A stretch of DNA of 64,000 bases from Pseudochrobactrum asaccharolyticum (GCF_003314995.1 NZ_QNRH01000001.1:1-64000), one strand, 5' to 3'; counted from the first letter of the stretch, positions 1 through 8,400 are shown. Numbers and translations: made by a program. Notes: generated by a model from the sequence alone, not told the origin.

Positions 1-887
1 ATGATGTTAACGGCATTACCGGTAATGAGTATAAATACTCCGATCTTATCGCTCAGGAATATGGGACAGAGCACAACCGAATTCATGTGAGCCCAGAAGA
101 AACGCTTTCTGCATTACCAGCAGCCGTTGCGGCTATGTCTGAACCTATGATGAGCCATGACTCTGTTGGCTTTTACTTGCTCTCAGAACAAGTTACGAAA
201 ACCGCTAAAGTTGTACAAAGTGGACAAGGCGCGGATGAGGTTTTCGGAGGATACCATTGGTACCCTAAGCTGGAAAATTCACAAAATCCTCTAGATGACT
301 ATGCGCAGCTCTATTTCGACAGAGATCATGCAGAGATGCAAAAGACGCTTTCACCAGACTATATTGGCGACGACTATAGCAGAATTTTTGTTGAGGAATA
401 CTTTGAAAAATTAAGTACGTCTTCACCCGTCAACAAAGCGCTACAAATTGATACCGACATTATGTTGGTTGATGATCCCGTTAAGCGTGTTGATAATATG
501 ACAATGGCCTTCGGGGTTGAGGCAAGAGTTCCGTTTCTTGACCATGAGTTAGCGGAGCTCGCTGCACGCATACCTTCAGAATTAAAAGTTGGGCATGGCG
601 GAAAATATATTTTGAAAGAAGCCGCCCGTAAAATCTTGCCGGCAGAAGTTATCGATCGTCCAAAAGGATACTTTCCAGTACCAGCCTTGAAATATATCCA
701 AGGCGATTATCTAACATTTATCAAAGAGATTTTAAATCAACCAGTTGCTCGTTCGCGAGGTCTATTTAATCAGTCCTATATTGATGGATTATTGGCGGAA
801 CCAGATGCCGCTCTTACCCCTAAAGGACATTCCAAACTCTGGCAGATTGGTTCTCTTGAACTGTGGTTGCAGTCGCATGGAATTTAA
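1..887 (+). CDS. Asparagine-synthase-family amidotransferase, C-terminal part (NAGGN amidotransferase-like)
   Basis: The frame is already open at base 3 with no start in sight, so this is the C-terminal part (about 294 residues) of a larger protein cut by the window edge. It has the synthetase domain of glutamine-dependent asparagine synthases: SGQGADEVFGGYHW, then RVDNMTMAFGVEARVPFLDH, then KYILKEAARKILP. These family motifs form the ATP/aspartate-type amidation site; the N-terminal glutaminase half would lie upstream. The ending resembles N-acetylglutaminylglutamine amidotransferases, which make an osmoprotectant dipeptide amide, rather than housekeeping AsnB, and a peptide-ligase-like gene follows 16 bases downstream. 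The exact substrate is inference. Confidence 0.85.
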   Translation, partial: DVNGITGNEYKYSDLIAQEYGTEHNRIHVSPEETLSALPAAVAAMSEPMMSHDSVGFYLLSEQVTKTAKVVQSGQGADEVFGGYHWYPKLENSQNPLDDYAQLYFDRDHAEMQKTLSPDYIGDDYSRIFVEEYFEKLSTSSPVNKALQIDTDIMLVDDPVKRVDNMTMAFGVEARVPFLDHELAELAARIPSELKVGHGGKYILKEAARKILPAEVIDRPKGYFPVPALKYIQGDYLTFIKEILNQPVARSRGLFNQSYIDGLLAEPDAALTPKGHSKLWQIGSLELWLQSHGI

Positions 888-903
888 TAAGGGAGGATTA
901 ACC

Positions 904-2073
904 ATGTCACTTTCAGCTCTGCACCGCCTGAGTGGTTTTGAAACTGCAGATCGGGATCAAGGGTCCTTTTCTTTTGGAATTGAAGAGGAGTTTTTCCTTT
1001 CTAATATTAACTCCGGCGAAATAAGTATTCACACACCTGATCAACTCTTTGAAGGAGCTCATGCTGCCACGAATGGGAGGGTTGATAGAGAGTTTTTACA
1101 AAGTCAGGTTGAAGTCGCCACTCCCCCCCTTTATTGCTTCAAAGAAGCGAGAGCAGAGATGTTGTATATCCGGCGCGTATTAGCTGCTTATGCCAAGGAA
1201 CATAATCTTGCTATTCTCGCATGCGGCACCCATCCAGAGGGTAATTGGCAAAATGCGGTTCAAAGCGAGAAAAAACGCTATGACCATGTGATGGATAGTC
1301 TTCAGATGATTGGAGAGCGCAATCTACTATGCGGCATGCACGTACATGTAGAGCTACCGGACCCTACACGTCGAGTTGACATTATGCGTCGTATTCTTCC
1401 TTTCTTACCTTTATTGTTAGCGCTATCAACATCTTCACCTTTTTGGCATTCCCGGCAAACAGGGCTCAAAGGATATCGGCTCGCTGCATATGATGAGCTT
1501 CCACGCACCGGTATTCCTGAGCTCTTTGGTAATACGGCTGAATATGAGACTTATGTTGAGAGTTTAGTAAATGCCGGAGTAATGCCAGATGCCTCACATT
1601 TATGGTGGATGATACGCCCATCCGTAAAGTACCCTACGTTGGAGTTACGTGCACCGGATTCCTGCACACGTGTAGAGGATGCTTTGGCCATCGCTGCGCT
1701 TTATCGCTCACTCGTTCATCATCTTTTTTACAACAAAGATTGTAACGCCGATATTGATGTCGTGGATAGAGCTCTGATTTTAGAAAACAAATGGCGAGCA
1801 CAACGCTATGGCACGAAAACTATTTTCGTGACGAAAGATGGTGACGAAAAAATCTCTAATTTCTTAGATAAGACCCTCGCTATGATCTGCAAGGATGCAC
1901 AAATTCTAGGTTGTGAAGAAGAAATAGAGCATTGCAGGGATATTTTGGCAATGGGTAGCTCTGCGGACATACAGCTGAAAGTTTATCAAGAACGCTTGTC
2001 AAAAGGCTCTGAAAAAGAAGCCCTCCATGAGGTAATTAAATGGATAATGGACACAACCACTAAGAAGACTTAA
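904..2073 (+). CDS. Carboxylate-amine ligase, YbdK/GCS2 family
   Basis: A 389-residue protein of the glutamate-cysteine ligase family 2 (YbdK type), which joins an amino acid to an amine using ATP. Family signatures are visible in order: FGIEEEFFL near residue 24, CGTHPEG, CGMHVHVEL, HLWWMIRPS and LELRAPDSCTRVEDA. The start at 904 is chosen because GGGAGG lies 7 bases upstream; an earlier in-frame start at 745 would overlap the preceding gene and lacks a ribosome site. It lies directly behind the amidotransferase and is probably co-transcribed, suggesting a shared pathway to a small modified dipeptide. True substrates cannot be read from sequence. Confidence 0.85.
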   Translation: MSLSALHRLSGFETADRDQGSFSFGIEEEFFLSNINSGEISIHTPDQLFEGAHAATNGRVDREFLQSQVEVATPPLYCFKEARAEMLYIRRVLAAYAKEHNLAILACGTHPEGNWQNAVQSEKKRYDHVMDSLQMIGERNLLCGMHVHVELPDPTRRVDIMRRILPFLPLLLALSTSSPFWHSRQTGLKGYRLAAYDELPRTGIPELFGNTAEYETYVESLVNAGVMPDASHLWWMIRPSVKYPTLELRAPDSCTRVEDALAIAALYRSLVHHLFYNKDCNADIDVVDRALILENKWRAQRYGTKTIFVTKDGDEKISNFLDKTLAMICKDAQILGCEEEIEHCRDILAMGSSADIQLKVYQERLSKGSEKEALHEVIKWIMDTTTKKT

Positions 2074-2416
2074 TAAGACCTTCGAGCTATCAATAGTCTT
2101 CATATCTCATTATTTCTAATTTTGTATAATAAGTAAATTCATAGTTGACTAAATGGATATGTGTAATAGGTAGATTTTTGTTATATTTATTAGAGATACT
2201 TTAATGCTTTTAGTCTGCCGGCTTGTAATTTTTTTAGCAGTTGGCTGTTGGGGAGGAGTATTTCAACATATGGCAAAATGTGACTTTTGCCATATGTGTG
2301 AATCGTCGATTGTGTGCTGTTTCGTGCTTTCATCCTTGGTCGTAAATATCCACATTTAGGATAATGTTGACGTAGTAAACGAATCTGGCAGTAATATTCC
2401 TGTAGCTAGTAAAATT
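2074..2416. other. AT-rich intergenic stretch, start of accessory region
   Basis: No coding frame is recognisable. Composition drops sharply to AT-rich after the carboxylate-amine ligase. The only strong structure is the hairpin at 2266-2297, described separately. Confidence 0.5.
2266..2297. repeat. Perfect 13-bp hairpin, copy 1
   Basis: ACATATGGCAAAA (2266-2278) and TTTTGCCATATGT (2285-2297) are a perfect inverted repeat around a 6-base loop. The same arms occur at 3937-3967 with a 5-base loop, and both loops contain GTGA. No T-run follows this copy, so it is not a classical terminator. Confidence 0.8.
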
Positions 2417-2629
2417 ATGGGATATGGAATGATTACTTACACTGTTTGGACGTCAAATAATCCAGATGAATGGACGCATAAATTTCTAGAAACTGATGAT
2501 AAAGAGATAGCTGTGAGCAAAGCTACTGAACTGTGTGAATCTAAACGATTCAGGTTTGTTGCTATTGATCAAGGGGATAAAACAATTTGGTCGAATGACC
2601 CCGCTACTCCGGCTGAAATAGATTTGTAA
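2417..2629 (+). CDS. Small hypothetical protein
   Basis: A 70-residue acidic, soluble-looking frame with no recognised family. It begins MGYGMITYTVWTSN and has neither signal peptide nor membrane segment. A second in-frame ATG at 2429 has GGGATATGGA before it and may be the real start. It stands alone between the hairpin at 2266 and decayed transposase sequence. The amino-acid composition looks protein-like, but there is no further support for expression. Confidence 0.4.
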   Translation: MGYGMITYTVWTSNNPDEWTHKFLETDDKEIAVSKATELCESKRFRFVAIDQGDKTIWSNDPATPAEIDL

Positions 2630-2660
2630 GGTGAAGTTACTCGCGGGACACCTCAGTTGC

Positions 2661-2810
2661 AATTTATAGCTTTTCTCAGAGCGCTTCATATGGCGTTTTG
2701 CCGTTATGTGCGCCGTACGGTCTGTTGAAATTATAAAAGCGCTCCCATTCTGCCAGGTTTGCCTTGAGATCGACATCCCCTTTGTAACTGAGAAGTTGAT
2801 AGAATTCCTG
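2661..2810 (-). pseudogene. IS481-type transposase fragment
   Basis: The minus strand encodes the C-terminal end of an IS481-family integrase-core transposase: QEFYQLLSYKGDVDLKA, then WERFYNFNRPYGAHNGKTPY, then EAL followed by a stop where the family has arginine, and a second stop soon after. Only about 50 codons remain. It abuts a broken cation-efflux gene at 2811, which suggests the element inserted there and then decayed. Confidence 0.75.
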
Positions 2811-2811
2811 G

Positions 2812-3160
2812 CCATCGGAGCTTGCTCAAAACACGCTGCATACTCTGATTGAAGGCGCTACTGCCAATGCCGGTAGTACGCAGATCTCGGAGCATCTTTT
2901 GACGACGGTTTCGGGCATTCAGAATGTTAGCCACATCCATGTCTGGTCACTGACTTCCAATCGCGTTCTGGCAACGCTTCAGGTGCAGACATTGGAGGGG
3001 GGCCGATATTCGAGTTGTGGTTAGCCAAATTGAGCACGAACTGAAGACGAAGTTCAGCATCGAACACCCGCCAATCGGCATCAACTGGGAAGGAGACGCC
3101 ACTTGTAGTTTGGAGACGCCAAGCTATCCGGCCGCTTTCCATACAGGTCGCTTGCATTAA
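2812..3160 (+). pseudogene. Cation diffusion facilitator (CDF) transporter, C-terminal fragment with frameshift
   Basis: This is the cytoplasmic C-terminal domain of a CDF-type metal efflux protein. The first frame reads ELAQNTLHTLIEGATANAG, then VSHIHVWSLTSNRVLATLQV, and stops near 3028. The reading resumes in another frame from 3005 with DIRVVVSQIEHELKTKFSIE and GINWEGDATCSLE to a stop at 3158. The membrane domain is missing, the 5' side having been replaced by the IS481 fragment. The HVW and IEH motifs are typical of DmeF/ZitB-like relatives. It is non-functional as it stands. Confidence 0.75.
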
Positions 3161-3228
3161 CTAACTGCGCATCACGGTTCATTGGTAATCTCCCTATTTT
3201 TAACGGGTTTTGGAGTAGAACTCTTCCA

Positions 3229-3683
3229 ATGCCACGTGGTTTTGTCTATCTGTGCGCTGTCGTCGATTGATTCAGCCGCAAGGTTCTGTTGTGGCGACTG
3301 TCAATCGCGATGGAGGCAGACTTTTGCATCGAAGCGGTTGAGGAGGCACTCGCCAGTTACGGCAAGCCTGACATATTCAACACAGATCAGGGTTCGCTGT
3401 TCACGCCCATTGACTTCACTGCCGTGCCGTAGAAGACTGAGAGTGCCATCTTGATGCATGGAAAAGGCGCTTGGCGCGACAATGTTATCGTTGAACGGCT
3501 TTGGCGGTCGATCAAATACGAGGAGGTCTATCTTCACACTCACAAAACCGTATCCGAAGCGCGAGCGGCATCGGCCGATATCTGACCTTCTATAGCAGCC
3601 GACGTCCTCATCCATAGTTTGACCGGCAGGCACCGGATCTGGTTAACTTCAACGCGCTGACACCAATAATGGTGGCGGCATAG
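3229..3683 (+). pseudogene. IS3-family transposase (OrfB) remnant
   Basis: The sequence carries the DDE integrase core of an IS3-family OrfB: MPRGFVYLCAVVD followed by a stop, FSRKVLLWRLSI, MEADFCIEAVEEALASYGKP, IFNTDQGS, then GKGAWRDNVIVERLWRSIKY and EEVYLHTH. At least two in-frame stops and one frameshift near 3583 (the frame recovers as YLTFYSSRRPHP) break it. It is a dead remnant; terminal inverted repeats were not identified. Confidence 0.8.
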
Positions 3684-4000
3684 CCTCAAAGGCAATGTCG
3701 GCTTCCGTGTGAAGTGGTAATCTACATTATATCTTTCACGAAAATTGAAAATTCCGCTACGGTAGGGTTTTTTCTTTGTTATTGAATGTGATTGAGGGCT
3801 TCTCTACACTTCTGTAGTGGTGAACATATTCGCCCACCAAAAAATTTTAAATGGAAAAATCCAGTTGAAAATAGTCTCATTTTGGTAAGCACATCAGTTC
3901 CTATACTCAAATTTACAATCAACTGTAATCTAATCAACATATGGCAAAAGGTGATTTTGCCATATGTTTATTTATTTATTTATAGATTGTAGATTATTAT
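3684..4000. other. AT-rich gap with second hairpin copy
   Basis: No plausible gene is seen between the IS3 remnant and the DUF927 gene; short frames here have no recognisable content. The region contains the second hairpin (3937-3967) and a TTTATTTATTTATTTA run directly after it. Confidence 0.5.
3937..3967. repeat. Perfect 13-bp hairpin, copy 2
   Basis: ACATATGGCAAAA (3937-3949) and TTTTGCCATATGT (3955-3967) form a perfect inverted repeat with loop GGTGA. Its arms are identical to those at 2266-2297, and the match extends outward to TCA on the left. It lies 34 bases past the 3' end of the minus-strand DUF927 gene, so it may mark an element end or act as a terminator for plus-strand transcription. 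Confidence 0.8.
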
Positions 4001-5671
4001 TTATATATTTAAATTTTTTAATTTTTCCCAATCTAATTTATAGCCGGATGGTCTAATGCTTGAACTATCGAGACCTTCTATGAGCATTGTTCTTGTGTCA
4101 GAGTTATCTCCATTAATTAAGACATTATTATCTTTAAGTATTTTGTTGAAAGTTCTGTAAAAAATTTCTGGTATAATATTTTTGTACTCTTTTGTTGTTA
4201 CGAATAAATGTTCGATAGTTTTATATTTTTTTCTGATGGCCACGAAACTACCCTTCTCATTATTTAGGGTCTTTCCCTTTGTAACAATCGCGCAGCGTTC
4301 TTTATCGAGACCTAGTTCAATAAGATCCTGAATGTATTTGCTAGCGGTCTGATGGTTGTCTTTGGTAGATGGTATCGTGCTTTTGAAAATCCCTGTTAAT
4401 GCTTTTGATAACTGTTTCTCAGAAAAAGGCACGATTCTGTATTTAGCGGCGAGTTTTCCTGTCGCATAGACACGCCCAAATGCCTCTCTATAACGATCTT
4501 GGCTGTCGGGATATTGCTTCTTTAGTTTTTTGGAAAATTCATTGCACAGTATCTCTAGGTCGTCTTGATCTGCCTTTGACAATAATAGTTTTTTTACAAA
4601 TTCATATAAAGCATGCCCATAATTTCCAGTTATTGTTGTTTCGGTTTTGGATATCAATTCTGCTGCTGACAATCCTAATTTATCGGCTAGGCTAAATATT
4701 CCTCCTTTTGTAATGTCAGGGATAGGGATGTCGATATAACGGATCATTGCCCCCGCATGTTGGTTCTTCTCTCCTAATATACTGAGTAACGTATGTTCCG
4801 CTGTAGTTAAAATTGTAGTTTGCCAGCGTCCTGAACTTTCTCCATTCCAGCCAGACCAGCGGCTTTTCCCTTTTCCTTCATTGATGGAATAAGCGAGGTC
4901 CAGAATAGATTCGATAGCCTTTTTCGGACTGCCGAGGACGGCGCCGAATTCATCTAGACATAATATAAGATTATTATGAAGCATGGCTTGTTCTTCTAAA
5001 GCCGTTCTAGTTGATGCAAGGGTTCCTATCGCATCGTTGCCGCATGCTTTGAAAACAGACTGTGCTGCTCTTAATAATGTGGTTTTTCCAGTGCCACTGG
5101 TTCCTGCAAAATTGAACATTAATCCAGTTTTAGATGAAAAGAACGGCAGTGCGGGACCACTGAGCCCGGCTGCAATAGCGAATATAAGATATGGGGATGC
5201 CTCGCAGGGTTGTTCTAAGCCACTGATCCATTTGGGCATCTTCCCGTTTATCCAGCAGATATCTTCTTGGCTTTCGAAATATGAAATGCCGTAATGCTTT
5301 TCAATATGCTTTAGGTTTTTGGATTTTGTGATTGTGATGTCTGGTAAGACAAACTCAAAGGGATCGCCATTCGTATCGCGATAAAAACCAGCTCTTTTAA
5401 CAAGTTTACCCGTTTCCTTGATGAGCGGCCCAGCTTTCATGATGAGGTCACAGATAGCTTTGGACTCATTCATATTAAATGGCAGTGGAACTAAGTAGTC
5501 AGTTAGAGCCTCAACAAACTTGGCATGAGAGCGATGCAACGAGTAAGGTAGCAATATTGATCTCAGCTCGCCGTCGGGGGTTTTGAACTTGAGTAGCATT
5601 ACTGCTTTCCCTTCGGTTTCTGTTTCGAAGAGGCGTTCAAATGTAAAAGGGGAATTTTGATTTTTCGACAT
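4001..5671 (-). CDS. DUF927-domain ATPase (helicase/primase-associated type)
   Basis: A 556-residue protein with a DUF927-like P-loop ATPase core. Walker A is GTSGTGKTT at about residues 190-198, Walker B is LILCLDEFG at about 235-243, and the conserved segment TAEHTLLS follows. DUF927 proteins occur in plasmids, phages and integrative elements, often with primase or replication genes; a role in replicating the element is inferred. The start at 5671 is preceded by AGGAAA at good spacing. It is the last gene of a minus-strand run from the integrase, and the AT-rich coding sequence points to horizontal origin. Confidence 0.8.
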   Translation of the reverse strand: MSKNQNSPFTFERLFETETEGKAVMLLKFKTPDGELRSILLPYSLHRSHAKFVEALTDYLVPLPFNMNESKAICDLIMKAGPLIKETGKLVKRAGFYRDTNGDPFEFVLPDITITKSKNLKHIEKHYGISYFESQEDICWINGKMPKWISGLEQPCEASPYLIFAIAAGLSGPALPFFSSKTGLMFNFAGTSGTGKTTLLRAAQSVFKACGNDAIGTLASTRTALEEQAMLHNNLILCLDEFGAVLGSPKKAIESILDLAYSINEGKGKSRWSGWNGESSGRWQTTILTTAEHTLLSILGEKNQHAGAMIRYIDIPIPDITKGGIFSLADKLGLSAAELISKTETTITGNYGHALYEFVKKLLLSKADQDDLEILCNEFSKKLKKQYPDSQDRYREAFGRVYATGKLAAKYRIVPFSEKQLSKALTGIFKSTIPSTKDNHQTASKYIQDLIELGLDKERCAIVTKGKTLNNEKGSFVAIRKKYKTIEHLFVTTKEYKNIIPEIFYRTFNKILKDNNVLINGDNSDTRTMLIEGLDSSSIRPSGYKLDWEKLKNLNI

Positions 5672-5834
5672 AATTTTTCCTGAAGTGTAAAGTGTAAAGT
5701 GCTAAACAGGCGCTTTTGAGTTTTTGAAATATTCACTGCAGTGTTGCCCACTAGTCACTCTATTAATTAGCGTGGATGGCTCAAGCAGATGCCGCAGCAT
5801 CGCTGCTGAGCCTGTTGCTGTTATCTGTCATTTT

Positions 5835-6719
5835 TCATTCTCGTTTTTGTGGCGACAAGGACTGCTTGATTAATGCGCTCTGTAATGAGAATTTCATGCT
5901 CAATGGTGCGGCACGTAATCGCTTAATATTGCGAAGAAATAGCCGGTCACCAACGCTGTATTTGCCTAACCAGCTTGAGAGTTCTGCAAGTTGATGTGCT
6001 TTTAATGGTAGGGATCGGACATTAATGCGCGGTGACCCATCACGTTTTAAACGGGCTTCATAATAGGAAGACCGCCGGTTAAACCCATTCTTGTACACAT
6101 AGGTGAGAGCCCGACCTATGTGTTTTTGGAGTGGGGTTTGTTTGTCAGATTTGATTTCTTTAAAACTAAAGGACTTGTCCGCACCTTTATTGAATGCATC
6201 ATTAATGCTGGTTTTTAGAGTGTTTGTGAGTGGGCGGTTGATTAGAAAATAAAGGTGTAATTGCCAGCCTTGTACGTCGTTTTCAAAGACGTTAAGTGAA
6301 ATGTCTATGCCGCCAATTATGATCGCGTCAGCCAAATTGGAGCGTTGAATGTTTTTGTTAAGACGCTTTATTATGGCTTTGAGATTGGCGTTTTTGAGCT
6401 CGCCTTCAGGGAAAAGAAGACCGTCAGGTATGATGGAAACTCTGGTCCATATGGCGTGTTGCAGCTCGCTTTTTAGGAAAGCTTTGACAAACGATTTTCG
6501 ATATACTCTACGGCATCTAGGGCATGCTTCCACTTTGCAAGGTCTTGCTTTGGAACACTTCCCTAATATACGTGCCACCCACATGCTGTGAGTTCTGGAA
6601 AGATCTGTTGGCCTTCTCTTCCTCAAAGCTTTTATTGTCGCTAATCGCTGATCATTTGCCTGTGGCCCACTTTCGAACTTAACAGGCAGATAGTTTTTCA
6701 ATGCGTGAGTTTTACTCAT
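5835..6719 (-). CDS. Rep-like protein with Cys cluster (possible HUH replication initiator)
   Basis: A 294-residue basic protein not assignable with certainty. A zinc-binding-type cysteine cluster sits at residues 55-69 (C-x5-C-x4-CPRC), followed by RVYRKSF. Later come GWQLHLYFLI (about 151-160), where HUH-type rolling-circle initiators have their His-hydrophobic-His motif, and ALTYVYK (about 204-210), where such proteins have the catalytic Tyr and Lys. The second His is replaced (HLY), so activity is uncertain. Its start overlaps the stop of the AlpA-like gene by ATGA, implying translational coupling. Its position between an HTH gene and the DUF927 ATPase fits a replication gene of a mobile element. 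Confidence 0.55.
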   Translation of the reverse strand: MSKTHALKNYLPVKFESGPQANDQRLATIKALRKRRPTDLSRTHSMWVARILGKCSKARPCKVEACPRCRRVYRKSFVKAFLKSELQHAIWTRVSIIPDGLLFPEGELKNANLKAIIKRLNKNIQRSNLADAIIIGGIDISLNVFENDVQGWQLHLYFLINRPLTNTLKTSINDAFNKGADKSFSFKEIKSDKQTPLQKHIGRALTYVYKNGFNRRSSYYEARLKRDGSPRINVRSLPLKAHQLAELSSWLGKYSVGDRLFLRNIKRLRAAPLSMKFSLQSALIKQSLSPQKRE

Positions 6720-7063
6720 TTTGCTTCTCCCTTGCTCTGGGAGGTGTTCAAGCGCTTATGGCTATCAGCGAATGCTTGAAGATCAGCATACTGATAACGA
6801 ATGGCACCGCCAATCCGTCGATACGGCAGTTCGTGCTGGCCCGAGACGCGCCAGTTGGCCAGTGTTTTAACGCTAAGGCCAAGCACTTCAGCTGCTTGGG
6901 TGCAATTGAGCAGATCAGTTGCTTGATAGCTGGGGGAGGGGGCTGATGATTTGCCTGAAGCTAGAATACTTAAGCTCATGCCACATCGTCTCACGAGAAG
7001 CTCAGTGAGGGTTAAATAGGCTTTTTCTAACTTTTGAGATTTGGAGGTATTTGTTTTAGACAT
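6716..7063 (-). CDS. AlpA/excisionase-type helix-turn-helix protein
   Basis: A 115-residue protein whose C-terminal half is a MerR-like HTH_17 domain: LLNCTQAAEVLGLSVKTLAN, then WRVSGQHELPYRRIGG and IRYQYADLQAF. Such proteins act as excisionases or activators in phages and integrative elements. I prefer the ATG at 7063, preceded by AGGAAAG, over an upstream in-frame start at 7129. It overlaps the Rep-like gene by 4 bases. The gap upstream holds a long inverted repeat (7130-7180), a good operator candidate. Confidence 0.75.
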   Translation of the reverse strand: MSKTNTSKSQKLEKAYLTLTELLVRRCGMSLSILASGKSSAPSPSYQATDLLNCTQAAEVLGLSVKTLANWRVSGQHELPYRRIGGAIRYQYADLQAFADSHKRLNTSQSKGEAK

Positions 7064-7417
7064 CGACTTTCCTTTCGTTGCGTAATGCGTGAAAGAATAA
7101 TCGATGCGTCGGGTAACAACGTTGCACATCGACTATTCTTTCAAGCAATCCTAAGATCCACTTGATTGACAGAATAGTCGAAGCACCAACTCCATCCCTG
7201 GCTGACATCACAGTAATGCCACAAAGGGGTTGAAGCGCTGTATTTCGGCTTGCCTTAAAAGGTTCGCTGCTACTTACCATGCAGATAAGTGATTATACAG
7301 TCTGTACCAAACATAAGCTTGGCTCGTTGTACCTCTAGGTAAGAGCTACTGGTATTTGCTCTCACTTGAGATGGATAATCTCAAAATTTACAAGAAAGTC
7401 AATATAGGTTGAATAAA
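7064..7417. other. Regulatory gap upstream of AlpA-like gene
   Basis: No convincing gene lies here; a 74-residue minus-strand frame at 7056-7280 has no recognisable features. The notable content is the inverted repeat CGACTATTCT (7130-7139) / AGAATAGTCG (7171-7180). A related GAATAATCGATGCG lies nearby at 7095-7108. Confidence 0.5.
7130..7180. promoter_or_regulatory. Inverted repeat, candidate operator
   Basis: Ten-base perfect arms CGACTATTCT and AGAATAGTCG are separated by 31 bases, 67 bases upstream of the AlpA-like start. The spacing of about four helical turns between arm centres suits cooperative binding of two dimers or an excisionase; this is inference. Confidence 0.45.
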
Positions 7418-8029
7418 TTATTCTAAGGCGCATTTTTCAACAAGCGAAAGGCATATTAAGCTTCCGGGTTGAATGTGAGACCGTCGTTGCTTTTTGCTAA
7501 CAAGATCAGCGGGTTGAAGAGTGGTTGCTGACATGGTTTGAGAGCGATCACTATCAAATAATTTGACTGTGTTGTTTGTGATTTCAGTGGTAACCGTCCA
7601 ATGGTTCACTGCGCCATAGATGGCAAGCAAGGCGGAACTGTTGGGGTGGTTGAGGTGATTCAAGATGGTTTCGGTGATTTGAACGGATTGTTTTGGCTTG
7701 CTAAGTGCAAAGGGGCGATGAGTGCTAATATGAACACCGTGAACATCTATCATGTGCTCTTGTGCCGTTCGTAAAAGCCATATCATGCTATTGAGACCGG
7801 TGCCGGTTGATGCGATGCTCAGATTACCTAGCTCTTTTACCGCATAATTGTTTAACACCGCGAAGAGGTCACACCAGTGCTGGCCTTTTGACGATAACTC
7901 ATGCCCACGGAGGCACCACCTTATGCTGTTGATAATGGCATATAGACCGCACAGCCCATCAAGCTCACCTTGTTTATAGGGTCGCATGGTTTGAGGTTTG
8001 GCTGGTGGGGCAAGGTGGTCAATACGCAC
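7418..8029 (-). CDS. Papain-fold cysteine protease-like protein
   Basis: A 203-residue protein with the layout of a papain-like peptidase. It has Gln20 and Cys27 in QGELDGLCGLYAIINS (oxyanion Gln and nucleophile), His143 in AVNHWTVTTE and Asp159/Asp161 in KLFDSD. No signal peptide is present, so it probably acts in the cytoplasm. The start is GTG at 8029, whose G is shared with the upstream TAG stop (TAGTG), so it is translationally coupled to the DUF3768 gene. The substrate is unknown. Placement next to an integrase suggests cargo or a control function of the element. Confidence 0.6.
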   Translation of the reverse strand: MRIDHLAPPAKPQTMRPYKQGELDGLCGLYAIINSIRWCLRGHELSSKGQHWCDLFAVLNNYAVKELGNLSIASTGTGLNSMIWLLRTAQEHMIDVHGVHISTHRPFALSKPKQSVQITETILNHLNHPNSSALLAIYGAVNHWTVTTEITNNTVKLFDSDRSQTMSATTLQPADLVSKKQRRSHIQPGSLICLSLVEKCALE

Positions 8030-8400
8030 TAGTACTCATCCACCAACATGACTGTTAAAATGCGTACCGTGATGTTTTCATCAGAGGCATCAGGGGAGTG
8101 CTGTGTGAGCGTTTCATCATAATAATCGATTTTCCATAATATGCTTACGCTATCAACTTCCATGGATGCACAGTCATGCTCACCATAAGGATCATTACGA
8201 TCATTGAAGTCAGAAAACTGTGCAATTGAAGTCATGATGTTAGTGATATGAGCTGCATCAAGGATTTGAATTCCTCTTGTTAGCATAATGCGACCGCCGG
8301 CATGCTTCATGCGCAGCCGGTCATTGAGTTGTCGGATTAGCAGTGTTTTTGCAGATGTGGTATCGTTGTTGTTCACTATTTGTTCTTTTGTGTTATGCAT
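8029..8400 (-). CDS. DUF3768 domain protein
   Basis: A 123-residue protein matching the DUF3768 family, common in Hyphomicrobiales plasmids and islands. Recognisable blocks are IRQLNDRLR, GGRIMLTRGIQIL, NDPYGEHDCASMEVD, WKIDYYD and VRILTVMLVDEY. Its function is unknown. The ATG at 8400 is preceded by GGAGG with 6-base spacing. The stop shares a base with the GTG start of the papain-fold gene, so the two proteins are made together and may form a functional pair. Confidence 0.8.
   Translation of the reverse strand: MHNTKEQIVNNNDTTSAKTLLIRQLNDRLRMKHAGGRIMLTRGIQILDAAHITNIMTSIAQFSDFNDRNDPYGEHDCASMEVDSVSILWKIDYYDETLTQHSPDASDENITVRILTVMLVDEY

Noticed and set aside
745-903. Upstream in-frame extension of the carboxylate-amine ligase
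   Set aside because: It overlaps the preceding gene by over 140 bases and lacks a ribosome site, while the ATG at 904 has GGGAGG.
2266-3967. CRISPR-like reading of the repeated hairpins
   Set aside because: Only two copies 1.67 kb apart with no spacers and no cas genes.
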